NCBI GenBank assembly: GCA_002402125.1
Contig: NVVG01000148.1
Span: 3,907-12,089 of the forward strand
Direction of reading: 5' to 3'
Source of the DNA: Moraxellaceae bacterium
GTDB taxonomy: Bacteria > Pseudomonadota > Gammaproteobacteria > Pseudomonadales > Ketobacteraceae
DNA: 8,183 nt
The notes beneath the pieces were generated by a model, which worked only from the letters and a program-made list of their open reading frames with translations, had not been told where the DNA came from and did no database searches. Below, piece by piece: positions 1 through 6,634 of the stretch. Made by a program: the position numbers and the translations under genes. How positions within the stretch are numbered: the stretch's first letter is position 1; every line of letters starts with the position of its first letter.

Positions 1-261
1 TTTATGGCCAAAACCCACGTATTTTGAACCCAGCATTCTAACGGTTTTTTTTTCCTGGAACGAGTCAAAGGTTACAAATAAATGCAGATACTTAACCAGT
101 GAACGATATCAGTGGGCTACAGGCCCCTCATACCATAAAAGGATATTTATTAGACAAATAATTGTAGATAAATAAACCTAATTTGGTAATCGAATCTTTA
201 AGTGAACCCGTGGTCTCAGTGTGCTACCGTGCTTTTTACAATTGAGAATTAGGAAAACCAC
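1..261. other. Leader region upstream of cysZ
   Basis: No convincing gene lies here. On the minus strand an ATG at 36-34 opens 12 codons that run off the left edge. It could be the start of a divergent gene, but its only purine-rich site (AGGA, 53-56 on the complement) is about 16 bases away, so I do not annotate it. A nine-T tract lies at 45-53. A weak sigma-70-like pair (TTGTAG at 162-167, 17 bases, GGTAAT at 185-190) could drive cysZ, but the match is poor. An AGGA at 251-254 gives a normal ribosome binding site for the ATG at 262. Confidence 0.4.
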
Positions 262-1053
262 ATGATAAAACCGCTAACTAACGGCATCTCTCTTATTTTT
301 CGGGGCTTAGAGCTTGCGAAAAAACCTGCTATTCGGCCCTATATGCTTGTGCCTCTAATCGTCAACATTGTGCTTTTCACGTTCGCTGGTTATTTTGTGA
401 TCACCGAAATCAACGATGCACTAACGGCATTAGACTCAAGCAGCATTGACTTTTGGTCGTGGTTAGACTGGTTAGAACCCTTTGTTGAGACGCTATTCAG
501 CACATTGAAATGGGTGATATTGATTGCCAGCGTATTACTGATCCTATTCATAGCGGGTTCCGTTTTCACCATAATCACCCACCTGCTTATTAGCCCCTTT
601 ATTGGTGTATTAGCGGAGAAAATTGAAAAAGAGCTGCATGAAACCAACTACCCTTCCCATACCGTGGCACAGATTGCTGGACGAACCATAAAGCGTGAAT
701 TTCTCAAATTGAAATACTGGCTCACTCGGGCGCTAGGCCTATTTGTGATCACCATTATTCTTAGCTTTATTCCTATCGTGCAAATGATCTCCCCGGTGCT
801 TTGGTATTTGTTTGGAGCTTGGGTGCTAGCCTTGCAATATATTGATATCCCCGCCGATAACAATGGCAAAAGTTTTGATGAGGTTTTGGAGTTGATGAAA
901 CAGAATCGTGCCGAAGTAATGGGGTTTGGTGGGGCTACGTTGTTGTTGACGTCTACGCCGATTGTTAACTTGATTATTATTCCGATTGCGGTAGCGGGTG
1001 GGGTTTTATTTTGGGTGGAGAAGATGGCTGGTAGTGATAAGGCCAGCGCTTAG
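262..1053 (+). CDS. cysZ: CysZ-type sulfate permease (EI24 family)
   Basis: Predicted inner-membrane protein of 263 residues, close to the usual 250-255 for CysZ, which carries sulfate into the cytoplasm for cysteine synthesis. Hydrophobic stretches lie near residues 28-48, 83-108, 157-176, 178-193 and 224-252. Family hallmarks that I recognise are SPFIGVLAEKIE at 111-122, the YIDIPADN block at 193-200 followed by KSF, and the C-terminal NLIIIPIAVAGG at 236-247. The start is supported by AGGA 7 bases before the ATG. The gene stands alone, facing a minus-strand lipoprotein gene across a shared hairpin. No cys-regulon partner is visible, so the sulfate role rests on family resemblance. The broader EI24/CysZ family is the safe fallback name. 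Confidence 0.87.
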   Translation: MIKPLTNGISLIFRGLELAKKPAIRPYMLVPLIVNIVLFTFAGYFVITEINDALTALDSSSIDFWSWLDWLEPFVETLFSTLKWVILIASVLLILFIAGSVFTIITHLLISPFIGVLAEKIEKELHETNYPSHTVAQIAGRTIKREFLKLKYWLTRALGLFVITIILSFIPIVQMISPVLWYLFGAWVLALQYIDIPADNNGKSFDEVLELMKQNRAEVMGFGGATLLLTSTPIVNLIIIPIAVAGGVLFWVEKMAGSDKASA

Positions 1054-1067
1054 CGATGATGGTAATA

Positions 1068-1095
1068 ATTCTCACCTCAGCAACAAGGTGAGAAT
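1068..1095. terminator. Bidirectional hairpin terminator between convergent genes
   Basis: A perfect 10-bp inverted repeat (1068-1077 with 1086-1095, ATTCTCACCT against AGGTGAGAAT) encloses an 8-base loop. It lies 14 bases after the cysZ stop and is followed by five T at 1101-1105, as expected for plus-strand termination. It also lies 27 bases beyond the stop of the minus-strand lipoprotein, so it may serve both genes, although the T tract on the minus side is weak. Confidence 0.75.
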
Positions 1096-1122
1096 CAAAC
1101 TTTTTCATTAAACACTTATGTG

Positions 1123-3471
1123 TTAATTGCCTGTAATGGGTTCCCCATCAATGGTACCAACAATTCTTATAAACCCGATAATGCCAAAACCAGAAACTGT
1201 TGCAGTGTAGGTACCATCACCGTTATCGGCGACAGGAGTAATTGTAGCCCCTAAACCCAGCATATCCAGTTCAGATATCGATAATGTAACTAACGAGCCA
1301 CCAGTGGTCAAATTAATGCCAAAGGCGTCTTTGGCCTGAACGGTGATTGCTTGATTACTTGGAATACCCAATAAAACGGCAAAGTTAGATGGCGAAATAG
1401 TTGATTGGGCAGGGTCTACAACACCAGGTTCAGCACCAGTAATAAAGCTTACCGTGGGATCACCGGAAGTGATCAATGTAGCATTTATTGTCCCTGAAAT
1501 AGTAACCGCTTCTTCCACCGTATTAGTGAGCGTCGCTGTGTAAGTACCATCGCCAATATCAGAGAAAGGCCCAATGACGGCTGATCCCGTTGTAGCAATT
1601 GATACAGTTGCTCCTCCGGTGGTTAAATCATTCCCTGCGGCATCTTTTGCCTGAACCGTAATGGTAACGGTGTCACCGGTACTGACTATCGCAGATGACA
1701 CCGCAATGGTAGATATAGCGCTAACGCCACCGACACTAAACTCAAGAGTTGGGTTGCCTGAGGTAATGTGGATCCCATTTATTAAGGCGGATATGGTAAC
1801 TGTTTCCACAACATTATTGGTAATTGTTGCGCTATAGGTTCCATTGAAATTATTAGAGACAGCACTAATGATTGCTTCACCAGTAGTCGTTAACACTACC
1901 TCGCCCCCACTAGCGGTTAAATGATTACCCTGGGCATCGGTTGCCTGAACCATAATATTAACAATGTCATCGGTAGTTGGAGTGTTGTTATCAATCGAGA
2001 TAATCGTATTTCGGGAAGCAGGACCGGAAAAAAAGGTAACATCGACCGTATGAGTAATAACAGCACCACTAATTGTGGCACTAATAGTAATCGCTTCCGC
2101 AAAGGTGTTAGTTATGGTTGCTGTATAAGTGCCATTAGTATTGTCTGTAGTAAAAGTTACTATCGCATCGCCACTTCCAACAACAACCACTGTATCACCA
2201 CCACTGGTTAAATTATTCCCGAAAGCGTCTCTGGCCTGAACAGTGACGGTCGCTGTATCAACCCCATCTGCGATAAGGAAATTAGCCGACACTGTAATAG
2301 TGCTTTGTAACCCGTCTGCCGCACCTGGAAGAAACCCTACCGTTGCCGTATCGGCAATAGGCTCACCATCAATAGTACCGGTAACGGTAACTACCTCTGC
2401 GACGGTATTGGTAATCGTCGCAGTATAGGTACCATCACCATTATCCATAACGATACTAATGCTCGCGCTACCAGTAACTGAAATCGTTATATGTGATCCA
2501 CCAGATGTTTCATTTTCACCAAACTCATTAACAGCCTGAATCGTTATAGTGGAGGTAGCCGTACCATCAGCAATGACTGATGCTACCGAGGTCGTAATAG
2601 TAGTAAAAAGTTCTGGCGGCAAGGTAAAGGCCACCTCTGCAGTATCTACAATAGGCTCACCATTGATGGTACCGCTGATGGTAACCATTTCAGCTACCGC
2701 GTTGTTGATAGTCGCAACATAGGTTCCATCGTTGTTATCGACAATATTGCCTATAGCGGCATGACCATCCTGGTTTAAGACAACATGGTCTCCCCCAGTT
2801 GTTAAGCCATTACCTTCCGCATCTATTGCTTGCACGGTGATAATTGTTGTACCGGTGCCATCAATAAGAACCTCGTCCTGAGATACTGCAATGGTTGATT
2901 GCTCCCCAGATGCGGGGCCTGGGATACATTCAACGACCACACTGGTAACATTATCTTGAAAGACCGTGCCACCACCATTGGTTACCGAACAGGTTTGATT
3001 GACAGGATTGCTAACAACTTCGACCTCATAGGCCTCCCCGTCCATCAAAGCAACAGGAAATACAAAACTTGGATCAGCATCCGTTACCGTAATGGGATCT
3101 AGTCCGTTATTGGATAACACAAGAGATCCTTGCAGATCATTAACACTTCCGCCAACACTGTACGCAACACTGCCGATTTCAGAAAACAGCGCGGTAACAT
3201 TCTTGCTGCCGGTATAGCCACCAATAAACACGGCACATTCCGCAACACCGGCACAAACCCCACCCCAACCATTAAACTCAAAACCCGCCTCTGGCGTGGC
3301 TTGCAGTACAACAACCTGATCAACGGTGTAGTAAAACGTACAAATGTCACCACAAAGTATATTGCCGTCTGTAGAGGTTACCGTACCTCCACCAGAATTT
3401 TCGACATTAATATTACAGCCACTTAAAAGCAGCAGAAGAGAAAAAACAGTAATGAGTTTGATATTAGGCAT
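1123..3471 (-). CDS. Large lipoprotein with InlB-B-like domain and six tandem Ig-like repeats
   Basis: Predicted surface lipoprotein of 782 residues. The signal peptide ends in a lipobox, LLSGC, with Cys19 followed by Asn, which favours outer-membrane sorting. Residues about 28-97 resemble a divergent InlB B-repeat (GGTV, then FNGWGG), with four cysteines at 40, 44, 73 and 79. Residues about 102-182 form a second small beta domain (SVGGSVNDLQGSLVL) with Cys161 and Cys182. Six repeats of about 93 residues follow at roughly 191-284, 290-382, 389-482, 487-579, 586-678 and 689-782. Each has an STI opening, ITVQA.DA.G..LTTGG and NGDGTYTATITN, typical of bacterial Big_1/invasin or filamin-like domains. 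The last repeat ends exactly at the stop. I chose the ATG at 3471 over the TTG at 3477 because GGGAAG sits 8 bases before it and only 2 before the TTG. Such proteins usually act in adhesion or as cell-surface stalks; the ligand cannot be read from sequence. Confidence 0.83.
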   Translation of the reverse strand: MPNIKLITVFSLLLLLSGCNINVENSGGGTVTSTDGNILCGDICTFYYTVDQVVVLQATPEAGFEFNGWGGVCAGVAECAVFIGGYTGSKNVTALFSEIGSVAYSVGGSVNDLQGSLVLSNNGLDPITVTDADPSFVFPVALMDGEAYEVEVVSNPVNQTCSVTNGGGTVFQDNVTSVVVECIPGPASGEQSTIAVSQDEVLIDGTGTTIITVQAIDAEGNGLTTGGDHVVLNQDGHAAIGNIVDNNDGTYVATINNAVAEMVTISGTINGEPIVDTAEVAFTLPPELFTTITTSVASVIADGTATSTITIQAVNEFGENETSGGSHITISVTGSASISIVMDNGDGTYTATITNTVAEVVTVTGTIDGEPIADTATVGFLPGAADGLQSTITVSANFLIADGVDTATVTVQARDAFGNNLTSGGDTVVVVGSGDAIVTFTTDNTNGTYTATITNTFAEAITISATISGAVITHTVDVTFFSGPASRNTIISIDNNTPTTDDIVNIMVQATDAQGNHLTASGGEVVLTTTGEAIISAVSNNFNGTYSATITNNVVETVTISALINGIHITSGNPTLEFSVGGVSAISTIAVSSAIVSTGDTVTITVQAKDAAGNDLTTGGATVSIATTGSAVIGPFSDIGDGTYTATLTNTVEEAVTISGTINATLITSGDPTVSFITGAEPGVVDPAQSTISPSNFAVLLGIPSNQAITVQAKDAFGINLTTGGSLVTLSISELDMLGLGATITPVADNGDGTYTATVSGFGIIGFIRIVGTIDGEPITGN
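1126..2901 (-). repeat. Six tandem repeats of about 290 bases inside the lipoprotein gene
   Basis: The C-terminal three quarters of the gene is made of six imperfect protein repeats of about 93-98 residues. The conserved points are an STI/TTI strand, a VQA..A.G turn, a TTGG or TSGG loop and a NGDGTYTATITN strand. Repeats 2, 3 and 5 are most alike. Repeat 4 is divergent (NFNGTYSA, no GD) and repeat 6 has an altered middle (LSISELDMLGLG). The DNA copies have diverged enough that recent array expansion is unlikely. Confidence 0.8.
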
Positions 3472-3837
3472 AATCAAATCTTCCCTGATAGGTTGTCAAA
3501 ATAGCTTGGCGTACAATGCAATGAAGCCGAATTATAATACGGCAAAGACCAAGAGGTATACTCCTAAAACCACCTTATTTAATAAGTACGAGGCAGTATC
3601 AAAAAACAACTGAATCGAATTAGTTTAAGAAATATTTAGATCACTTACCGCTAACTACGCTTTTAGGAACGCTATGTGAGGTGAACAGTGACGTAAACAG
3701 TTACAAATCATAGCTGTGCTTTTTTTGTTCGATCGAGTACATTAGCGGCCGTTACTCTCAGGCGGCAAAGACACTCGCTTCATCAATAAGATTGACCACC
3801 TTGTTATTTAATTACCCTGTTAAACATGGAGTCATGT
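3472..3837. other. Divergent intergenic region between lipoprotein genes
   Basis: This 366-base AT-rich spacer should hold promoters for the repeat lipoprotein on the left and the small lipoprotein pair on the right. Seen directly: a perfect TATAAT on the minus strand at 3536-3531 without a good -35 box at the usual spacing; two direct AACAGT copies (3684-3689, 3696-3701); and an eight-T tract near 3720-3727. A TTGACC at 3792-3797 has no partner -10 at 15-19 bases. I see no ORF with a believable start and no RNA gene. Confidence 0.4.
3531..3536 (-). promoter_or_regulatory. Possible -10 box for the repeat lipoprotein
   Basis: The minus strand reads TATAAT here, about 60 bases before the ATG at 3471. 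No clear -35 hexamer is found 15-19 bases upstream, so this is a half-site at best. Confidence 0.25.
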
Positions 3838-4371
3838 ATGCCTATTAGGAAATTTTTTATTGCTTTTGCTGTAATCTTATTGGCTGGCTGTGGTAGTGAT
3901 AGCAGCAGACATGACGAGAATAACCCCACTAGAGAAATAACAGCAGAGGTAGAGGAGAAAGCAGCACCACTCGATATATTTAATGGTGTCTGGGATGCCA
4001 GCGCCTATCTTAGTAATTTAGATTTAGAGGAATACTCGTATCTATACGTTGTACTCTCGCCCAATGGTGCTGTAGATGTATATGCAATGCCAATGTTTCA
4101 AAACTGTTTTGAGAAAAGATCTGCCGATGCTGTCATATCCGGCACGACAAATGGAACCTACGTTGCGACAGAAGTCGGTACCAGTAATAGTCTGGAAGGT
4201 ACAGTCCGTTTCAACGACAATGATGACATGATCGTGACCAGAGTGGGTGGCGATTCAAACATCACCTTCATCTACACAGATTTACGTCTTGCAGACTTGA
4301 CGTCAATGCTATGTGATGAGCAACCACAGCAAAAAAAACTCAATACGTATATTGCAAATCGCTTTATGTAG
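3838..4371 (+). CDS. Small lipoprotein, tandem paralogue 1
   Basis: A 177-residue predicted lipoprotein of unrecognised family. The signal peptide MPIRKFFIAFAVILLAGC ends with Cys18 followed by Gly, consistent with outer-membrane anchoring. An acidic low-complexity linker (about 20-45) precedes a beta-rich domain starting at the NGVW segment. Cys90 and Cys159 have counterparts in the next gene and may form a disulfide. I prefer the ATG at 3838 to the ATG at 3826 because GGAG (3828-3831) sits 6 bases before it, and because the resulting N-terminus aligns residue for residue with the paralogue (M.IRK, Cys at 18). A basic, Lys- and Gln-containing C-terminal tail is missing from the second copy. 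No enzyme motif is seen, and I assign no function. Confidence 0.8.
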   Translation: MPIRKFFIAFAVILLAGCGSDSSRHDENNPTREITAEVEEKAAPLDIFNGVWDASAYLSNLDLEEYSYLYVVLSPNGAVDVYAMPMFQNCFEKRSADAVISGTTNGTYVATEVGTSNSLEGTVRFNDNDDMIVTRVGGDSNITFIYTDLRLADLTSMLCDEQPQQKKLNTYIANRFM

Positions 4372-4498
4372 AAACAGTTTCACACTGCAGGCGACTTGGT
4401 TTATTTAAAAACTCACAAATTGAATAAAGGAAAATACAAAGTAACTTAACACTGTTTATTTTGTACATTTATTTACCCACTAAATTAGGGATCTAGCC
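4372..4498. other. Spacer between the two paralogous lipoprotein genes
   Basis: This 127-base AT-rich gap has no clear terminator. A weak promoter-like pair, TTAACA at 4446-4451 and TTTATT at 4468-4473 (16-base spacing), could start separate transcription of the second gene. AAACAGT near the left end and ACTGTTT near 4450-4456 form a widely spaced inverted pair of no obvious meaning. AGGG at 4487-4490 lies 8 bases before the next ATG and is its ribosome binding site. Confidence 0.35.
4446..4473 (+). promoter_or_regulatory. Possible promoter of second small lipoprotein
   Basis: TTAACA matches the sigma-70 -35 box at five of six bases. TTTATT, 16 bases on, matches the -10 at four of six. It lies 26 bases upstream of the ATG at 4499. 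In an AT-rich spacer such a match can arise by chance. Confidence 0.25.
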
Positions 4499-5023
4499 AT
4501 GACTATTAGGAAATTATTAACCACTTCTGTATTATTATTCTTAGCTGGGTGCGGTGGCGGCAGTGGCGATAGCAGCAACGATGGTGGTTCAGCAAAAGCT
4601 GCATCTTTAGAGCCATATGTAGGCCTTTGGTTATTAACCGATGATGATTTTAGCCTTCTAGATCTGGTGGGTGTTGAAGAACTATATCTTCACCTTGGTT
4701 CTGATGGGGTTTTAGAAGGGTATGGCTACGAGCCAGAGAACGGTTGTTATCGCATATTACCTTCCGGCATTGTGATAACCGGCACGACTAACGACACATA
4801 CATTGCTGAACACTTAAGTGGTCAATCCATGAAAGGGACAATCACCGTCGATGACGAGGGAAACCTCACGCTAACAAAGCTTGAGACTAGTTTAAGTGTT
4901 GAACTTTACGCAACTGAATTTGTCTTGACTGACTTAACTCTATGTAATGAAGAAACCGCAGCTAAAGATTCTGCGATGCTTTTACTAGAAGATGTATTTC
5001 TAGATGAGGTTCTCTTAGATTAA
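4499..5023 (+). CDS. Small lipoprotein, tandem paralogue 2
   Basis: A 174-residue predicted lipoprotein. The signal peptide MTIRKLLTTSVLLFLAGC has Cys18 followed by Gly, then a Gly/Ser/Asp-rich linker (19-35). The rest aligns with the preceding gene along its length: G.W (42-44), LYLHLGSDGVLEGY (62-75), a Cys at 83, ITGTTNDTYIA (93-103), a GTITVDDEGNLTLTKL strand pair (113-128) and LTDLTLC with Cys149. The two genes are therefore a diverged tandem duplication. The C-terminus is acidic and hydrophobic (VFLDEVLLD), unlike the basic tail of copy 1. No known domain is recognised. A role as a small beta-sheet envelope protein is all that can be inferred. Confidence 0.8.
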   Translation: MTIRKLLTTSVLLFLAGCGGGSGDSSNDGGSAKAASLEPYVGLWLLTDDDFSLLDLVGVEELYLHLGSDGVLEGYGYEPENGCYRILPSGIVITGTTNDTYIAEHLSGQSMKGTITVDDEGNLTLTKLETSLSVELYATEFVLTDLTLCNEETAAKDSAMLLLEDVFLDEVLLD

Positions 5024-5039
5024 ACAGATACTCACTGTA

Positions 5040-5078
5040 GTTCGCCCCTAAAACTCAATAAGCGGGGCGAACTTTCCT
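5040..5078 (+). terminator. Rho-independent-like terminator after lipoprotein pair
   Basis: GTTCGCCCC at 5040-5048 pairs perfectly with GGGGCGAAC at 5064-5072 (9 bp, GC-rich, 15-base loop), followed by TTTCCTAT. It starts 16 bases after the stop of the second lipoprotein. The T tract is short, but the stem is strong and well placed. On the opposite strand no T run follows, so it does not look like the end of the ccm operon. Confidence 0.7.
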
Positions 5079-5190
5079 ATATTTAAGAGCGCGTTTTTAC
5101 CTGGGACCTTTCTCGAGAAAATCAAACAACTGTTGGCATGAATGCTATTCCAGACTTTCCAACACTCGCTATCACACGTTACAACCTCAC
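5079..5190. other. Gap downstream of ccmE without ccmF
   Basis: Between the lipoprotein terminator and the ccmE stop no gene is visible on either strand. Minus-strand translation beyond ccmE meets stops within a few codons, and the one ATG there opens only five codons, unlike any CcmF N-terminus. A 12-bp perfect palindrome TTTCTCGAGAAA lies at 5109-5120. No terminator for the ccm genes is apparent. Confidence 0.4.
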
Positions 5191-5634
5191 TTATAACTCG
5201 ACCAAACCCGCAGCCTTTGCTTTCTCAAGCGATTCCTTTATCTCTGGCGGCATGTATTCTTCATCATGTTTGGCCAACACTTCATCGGCAACCACGACAC
5301 CCGATTCAATCAGCTTTCCGTTTGCTATAATGCCCTGCCCCTCACGAAATAGATCAGGTAAAATGCCCTCATATTGAATCGTTAAAACTTGCACTGTATC
5401 AGTCACATCAAAGCTTACTTGCAGTTGCTCGCCACGAACTAATGATCCTGCCACGACCAATCCACCGACGCGAATACGTCTATTAAGGGGTGCTTCGCCT
5501 GCTGCAATTTGTGTGGGAGAAAAATACAGATTAATGTTCTCCCGCAGTGCAAAGCCCATAAAAGTTGCGGCCACACTGACTCCCGCAACAATCCCTAAAA
5601 CAATAATGAGTCGCTGCTTACGTTTTGGGTTCAT
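5191..5634 (-). CDS. ccmE: Cytochrome c maturation heme chaperone CcmE
   Basis: Periplasmic, membrane-anchored heme chaperone of 147 residues (usual length about 150-160). CcmE accepts heme at a covalent histidine and delivers it to the CcmF/H ligase. A basic N-terminus (MNPKRKQR) leads into one membrane anchor at about 9-29, then the OB-fold beta domain with [12 protein letters not shown] (38-49), RVGGLV (55-60) and the [14 protein letters not shown] segment (88-101). The heme-binding motif is intact: [12 protein letters not shown] at 120-131, with His123 as the covalent heme ligand and Tyr127 as axial ligand. Its ATG overlaps the end of ccmD by 17 bases, and GGAGAG sits 8 bases upstream, so it is translated as part of the ccm operon. 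Unusually, no ccmF follows. Confidence 0.95.
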   Translation of the reverse strand: MNPKRKQRLIIVLGIVAGVSVAATFMGFALRENINLYFSPTQIAAGEAPLNRRIRVGGLVVAGSLVRGEQLQVSFDVTDTVQVLTIQYEGILPDLFREGQGIIANGKLIESGVVVADEVLAKHDEEYMPPEIKESLEKAKAAGLVEL

Positions 5635-5836
5635 TTTGCATTCTCTCCCGGCTAACCTTTCGTCGAATATTTTGCTTGATTTTTTTATTGCGTATTATGG
5701 GGGCAGCTATATTTGCTACAATAATTACCAACACAATGCCATAAGCAACCCAAACATAGGAACCATGGCAACGAATGGCGCCAATCGGAGCCGTGTAACA
5801 CATAGTCATAAAGTCATTAAAATTATCAAAGGCCAT
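5618..5836 (-). CDS. ccmD: Heme exporter protein CcmD
   Basis: Small membrane protein of 72 residues that helps release holo-CcmE from the CcmABC complex. It shows the family layout: an N-terminal FNDFMTM segment (6-12), then YVWVAYG (27-33) leading into a single transmembrane helix to about residue 46, and a basic cytoplasmic tail ([12 protein letters not shown], then SRER). The start codon lies 4 bases after the ccmC stop, with GGAG inside the end of ccmC, and its own end overlaps ccmE by 17 bases. Odd feature: where CcmD normally has a short Gly-rich MGG(H/Y)G turn, this one has about nine extra residues, [11 protein letters not shown], bounded by Cys13 and Cys23. Context and tail leave little doubt about the identity. 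Confidence 0.87.
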   Translation of the reverse strand: MAFDNFNDFMTMCYTAPIGAIRCHGSYVWVAYGIVLVIIVANIAAPIIRNKKIKQNIRRKVSRERMQNEPKT

Positions 5837-5840
5837 TCCG

Positions 5841-6590
5841 TTACTCCGCCATCACCAGTTGCTTAACCCACTGGCTACGCTGTTCTCGCTCCAATATCTC
5901 ACCACGTGACGCCATGACAATTAACACCGAAAACAAAAAATAGAAACCAAAGATGCACAACAATAAAGGCGTTAACATCTCTGCAGGCATTGAGACACCC
6001 TCTGTAATTTTTATCGTTGCTGTTTGATGCAGGGTATTCCACCATTCTACGGAATATTTAATGATCGGTAGATTTACCACACCAACGATAGATAATAACG
6101 CAGTAGCTTTCGCCGCTGACTGGGCACTTTCAAAGGCATTATTTAGCGCTATAACGCCAATATACAAGAACAAAAGTACTAACATAGAAGTAAGCCGAGC
6201 ATCCCAAACCCACCAGGTGCCCCATGTAGGTTTGCCCCAAATGGATCCAGTCAACAAGCACAATAACGCAAACGATGCACCAATGGGCGCACAGCATTTG
6301 GCGATTATCTCTGCCATTTTCATCTTCCAAATTAGACCGACTGCACCGGCAACTGCCATCATAATATAAGCTGACATTGCGACACTGGCGGCAGGAACGT
6401 GCACAAACATAATGCGATAGCTATGACCCTGCTCTTCATCCATAGGAGCAAAACCCAGCCCAAGCACAATGCCTGGCACAAGCAACAATACACTGAAGCC
6501 AATTAGCCAAGGCAACATTTTGCTGGTAAGACCGTAAAAATATTTCGGTGTACCAAACTTATGGTAATAGAGCTTTATGGTATCAAACAA
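5841..6590 (-). CDS. ccmC: Heme handling protein CcmC
   Basis: Inner-membrane protein of 249 residues (E. coli homologue about 245) of the heme handling protein family. It presents heme on its periplasmic face and loads it onto CcmE. The tryptophan-rich WWD-type motif is intact at WGTWWVWD (123-130). The two flanking heme-ligand histidines are present as His64 in MFVHVP and His188 in WWNTLHQT. About six membrane segments are visible (near 27-46, 62-87, 100-116, 133-150, 162-179 and 207-226). The start codon is TTG at 6590. It is supported by GAGAGGG 6 bases upstream and by the N-terminal length of the family. ccmD follows after 4 bases. The upstream neighbour is the truncated ccmB, 44 bases away, which fits the ccmABCDE order. 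Confidence 0.95.
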   Translation of the reverse strand: MFDTIKLYYHKFGTPKYFYGLTSKMLPWLIGFSVLLLVPGIVLGLGFAPMDEEQGHSYRIMFVHVPAASVAMSAYIMMAVAGAVGLIWKMKMAEIIAKCCAPIGASFALLCLLTGSIWGKPTWGTWWVWDARLTSMLVLLFLYIGVIALNNAFESAQSAAKATALLSIVGVVNLPIIKYSVEWWNTLHQTATIKITEGVSMPAEMLTPLLLCIFGFYFLFSVLIVMASRGEILEREQRSQWVKQLVMAE

Positions 6591-6634
6591 CGTTTACCCT
6601 CTCGCATTCACGTCGATTTTGTTTATTAAGAATC

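Noticed and set aside
1..36. Start of a divergent minus-strand gene at 36
   Set aside because: Only 12 codons are visible and the ribosome binding site is too far away. The peptide is too short to identify.
1126..2901. CRISPR or other short-repeat array
   Set aside because: The periodicity is about 290 bases, coding and imperfect, matching Ig-like domains rather than short identical repeats with spacers.
1921..3426. Several ORFs opposite or out of frame with the repeat lipoprotein
   Set aside because: They show no start signals or domains. Their low-complexity composition follows from the repeats on the coding strand.
3475..3477. TTG start for the repeat lipoprotein
   Set aside because: The Shine-Dalgarno-like GGGAAG is only 2 bases away from it but 8 bases from the ATG at 3471.
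3493..3498. TTGACA on the minus strand as a -35 box of the repeat lipoprotein
   Set aside because: The matching -10 would fall on the start codon itself, and the region between holds the ribosome binding site.
3826..3837. Upstream ATG at 3826 as the start of the first small lipoprotein
   Set aside because: It would place a ribosome binding site inside the gene and add MESC, which the paralogue lacks.
5109..5120. 12-bp perfect palindrome TTTCTCGAGAAA as an operator
   Set aside because: It lies between gene ends rather than in a promoter, has no loop for a hairpin, and occurs once.
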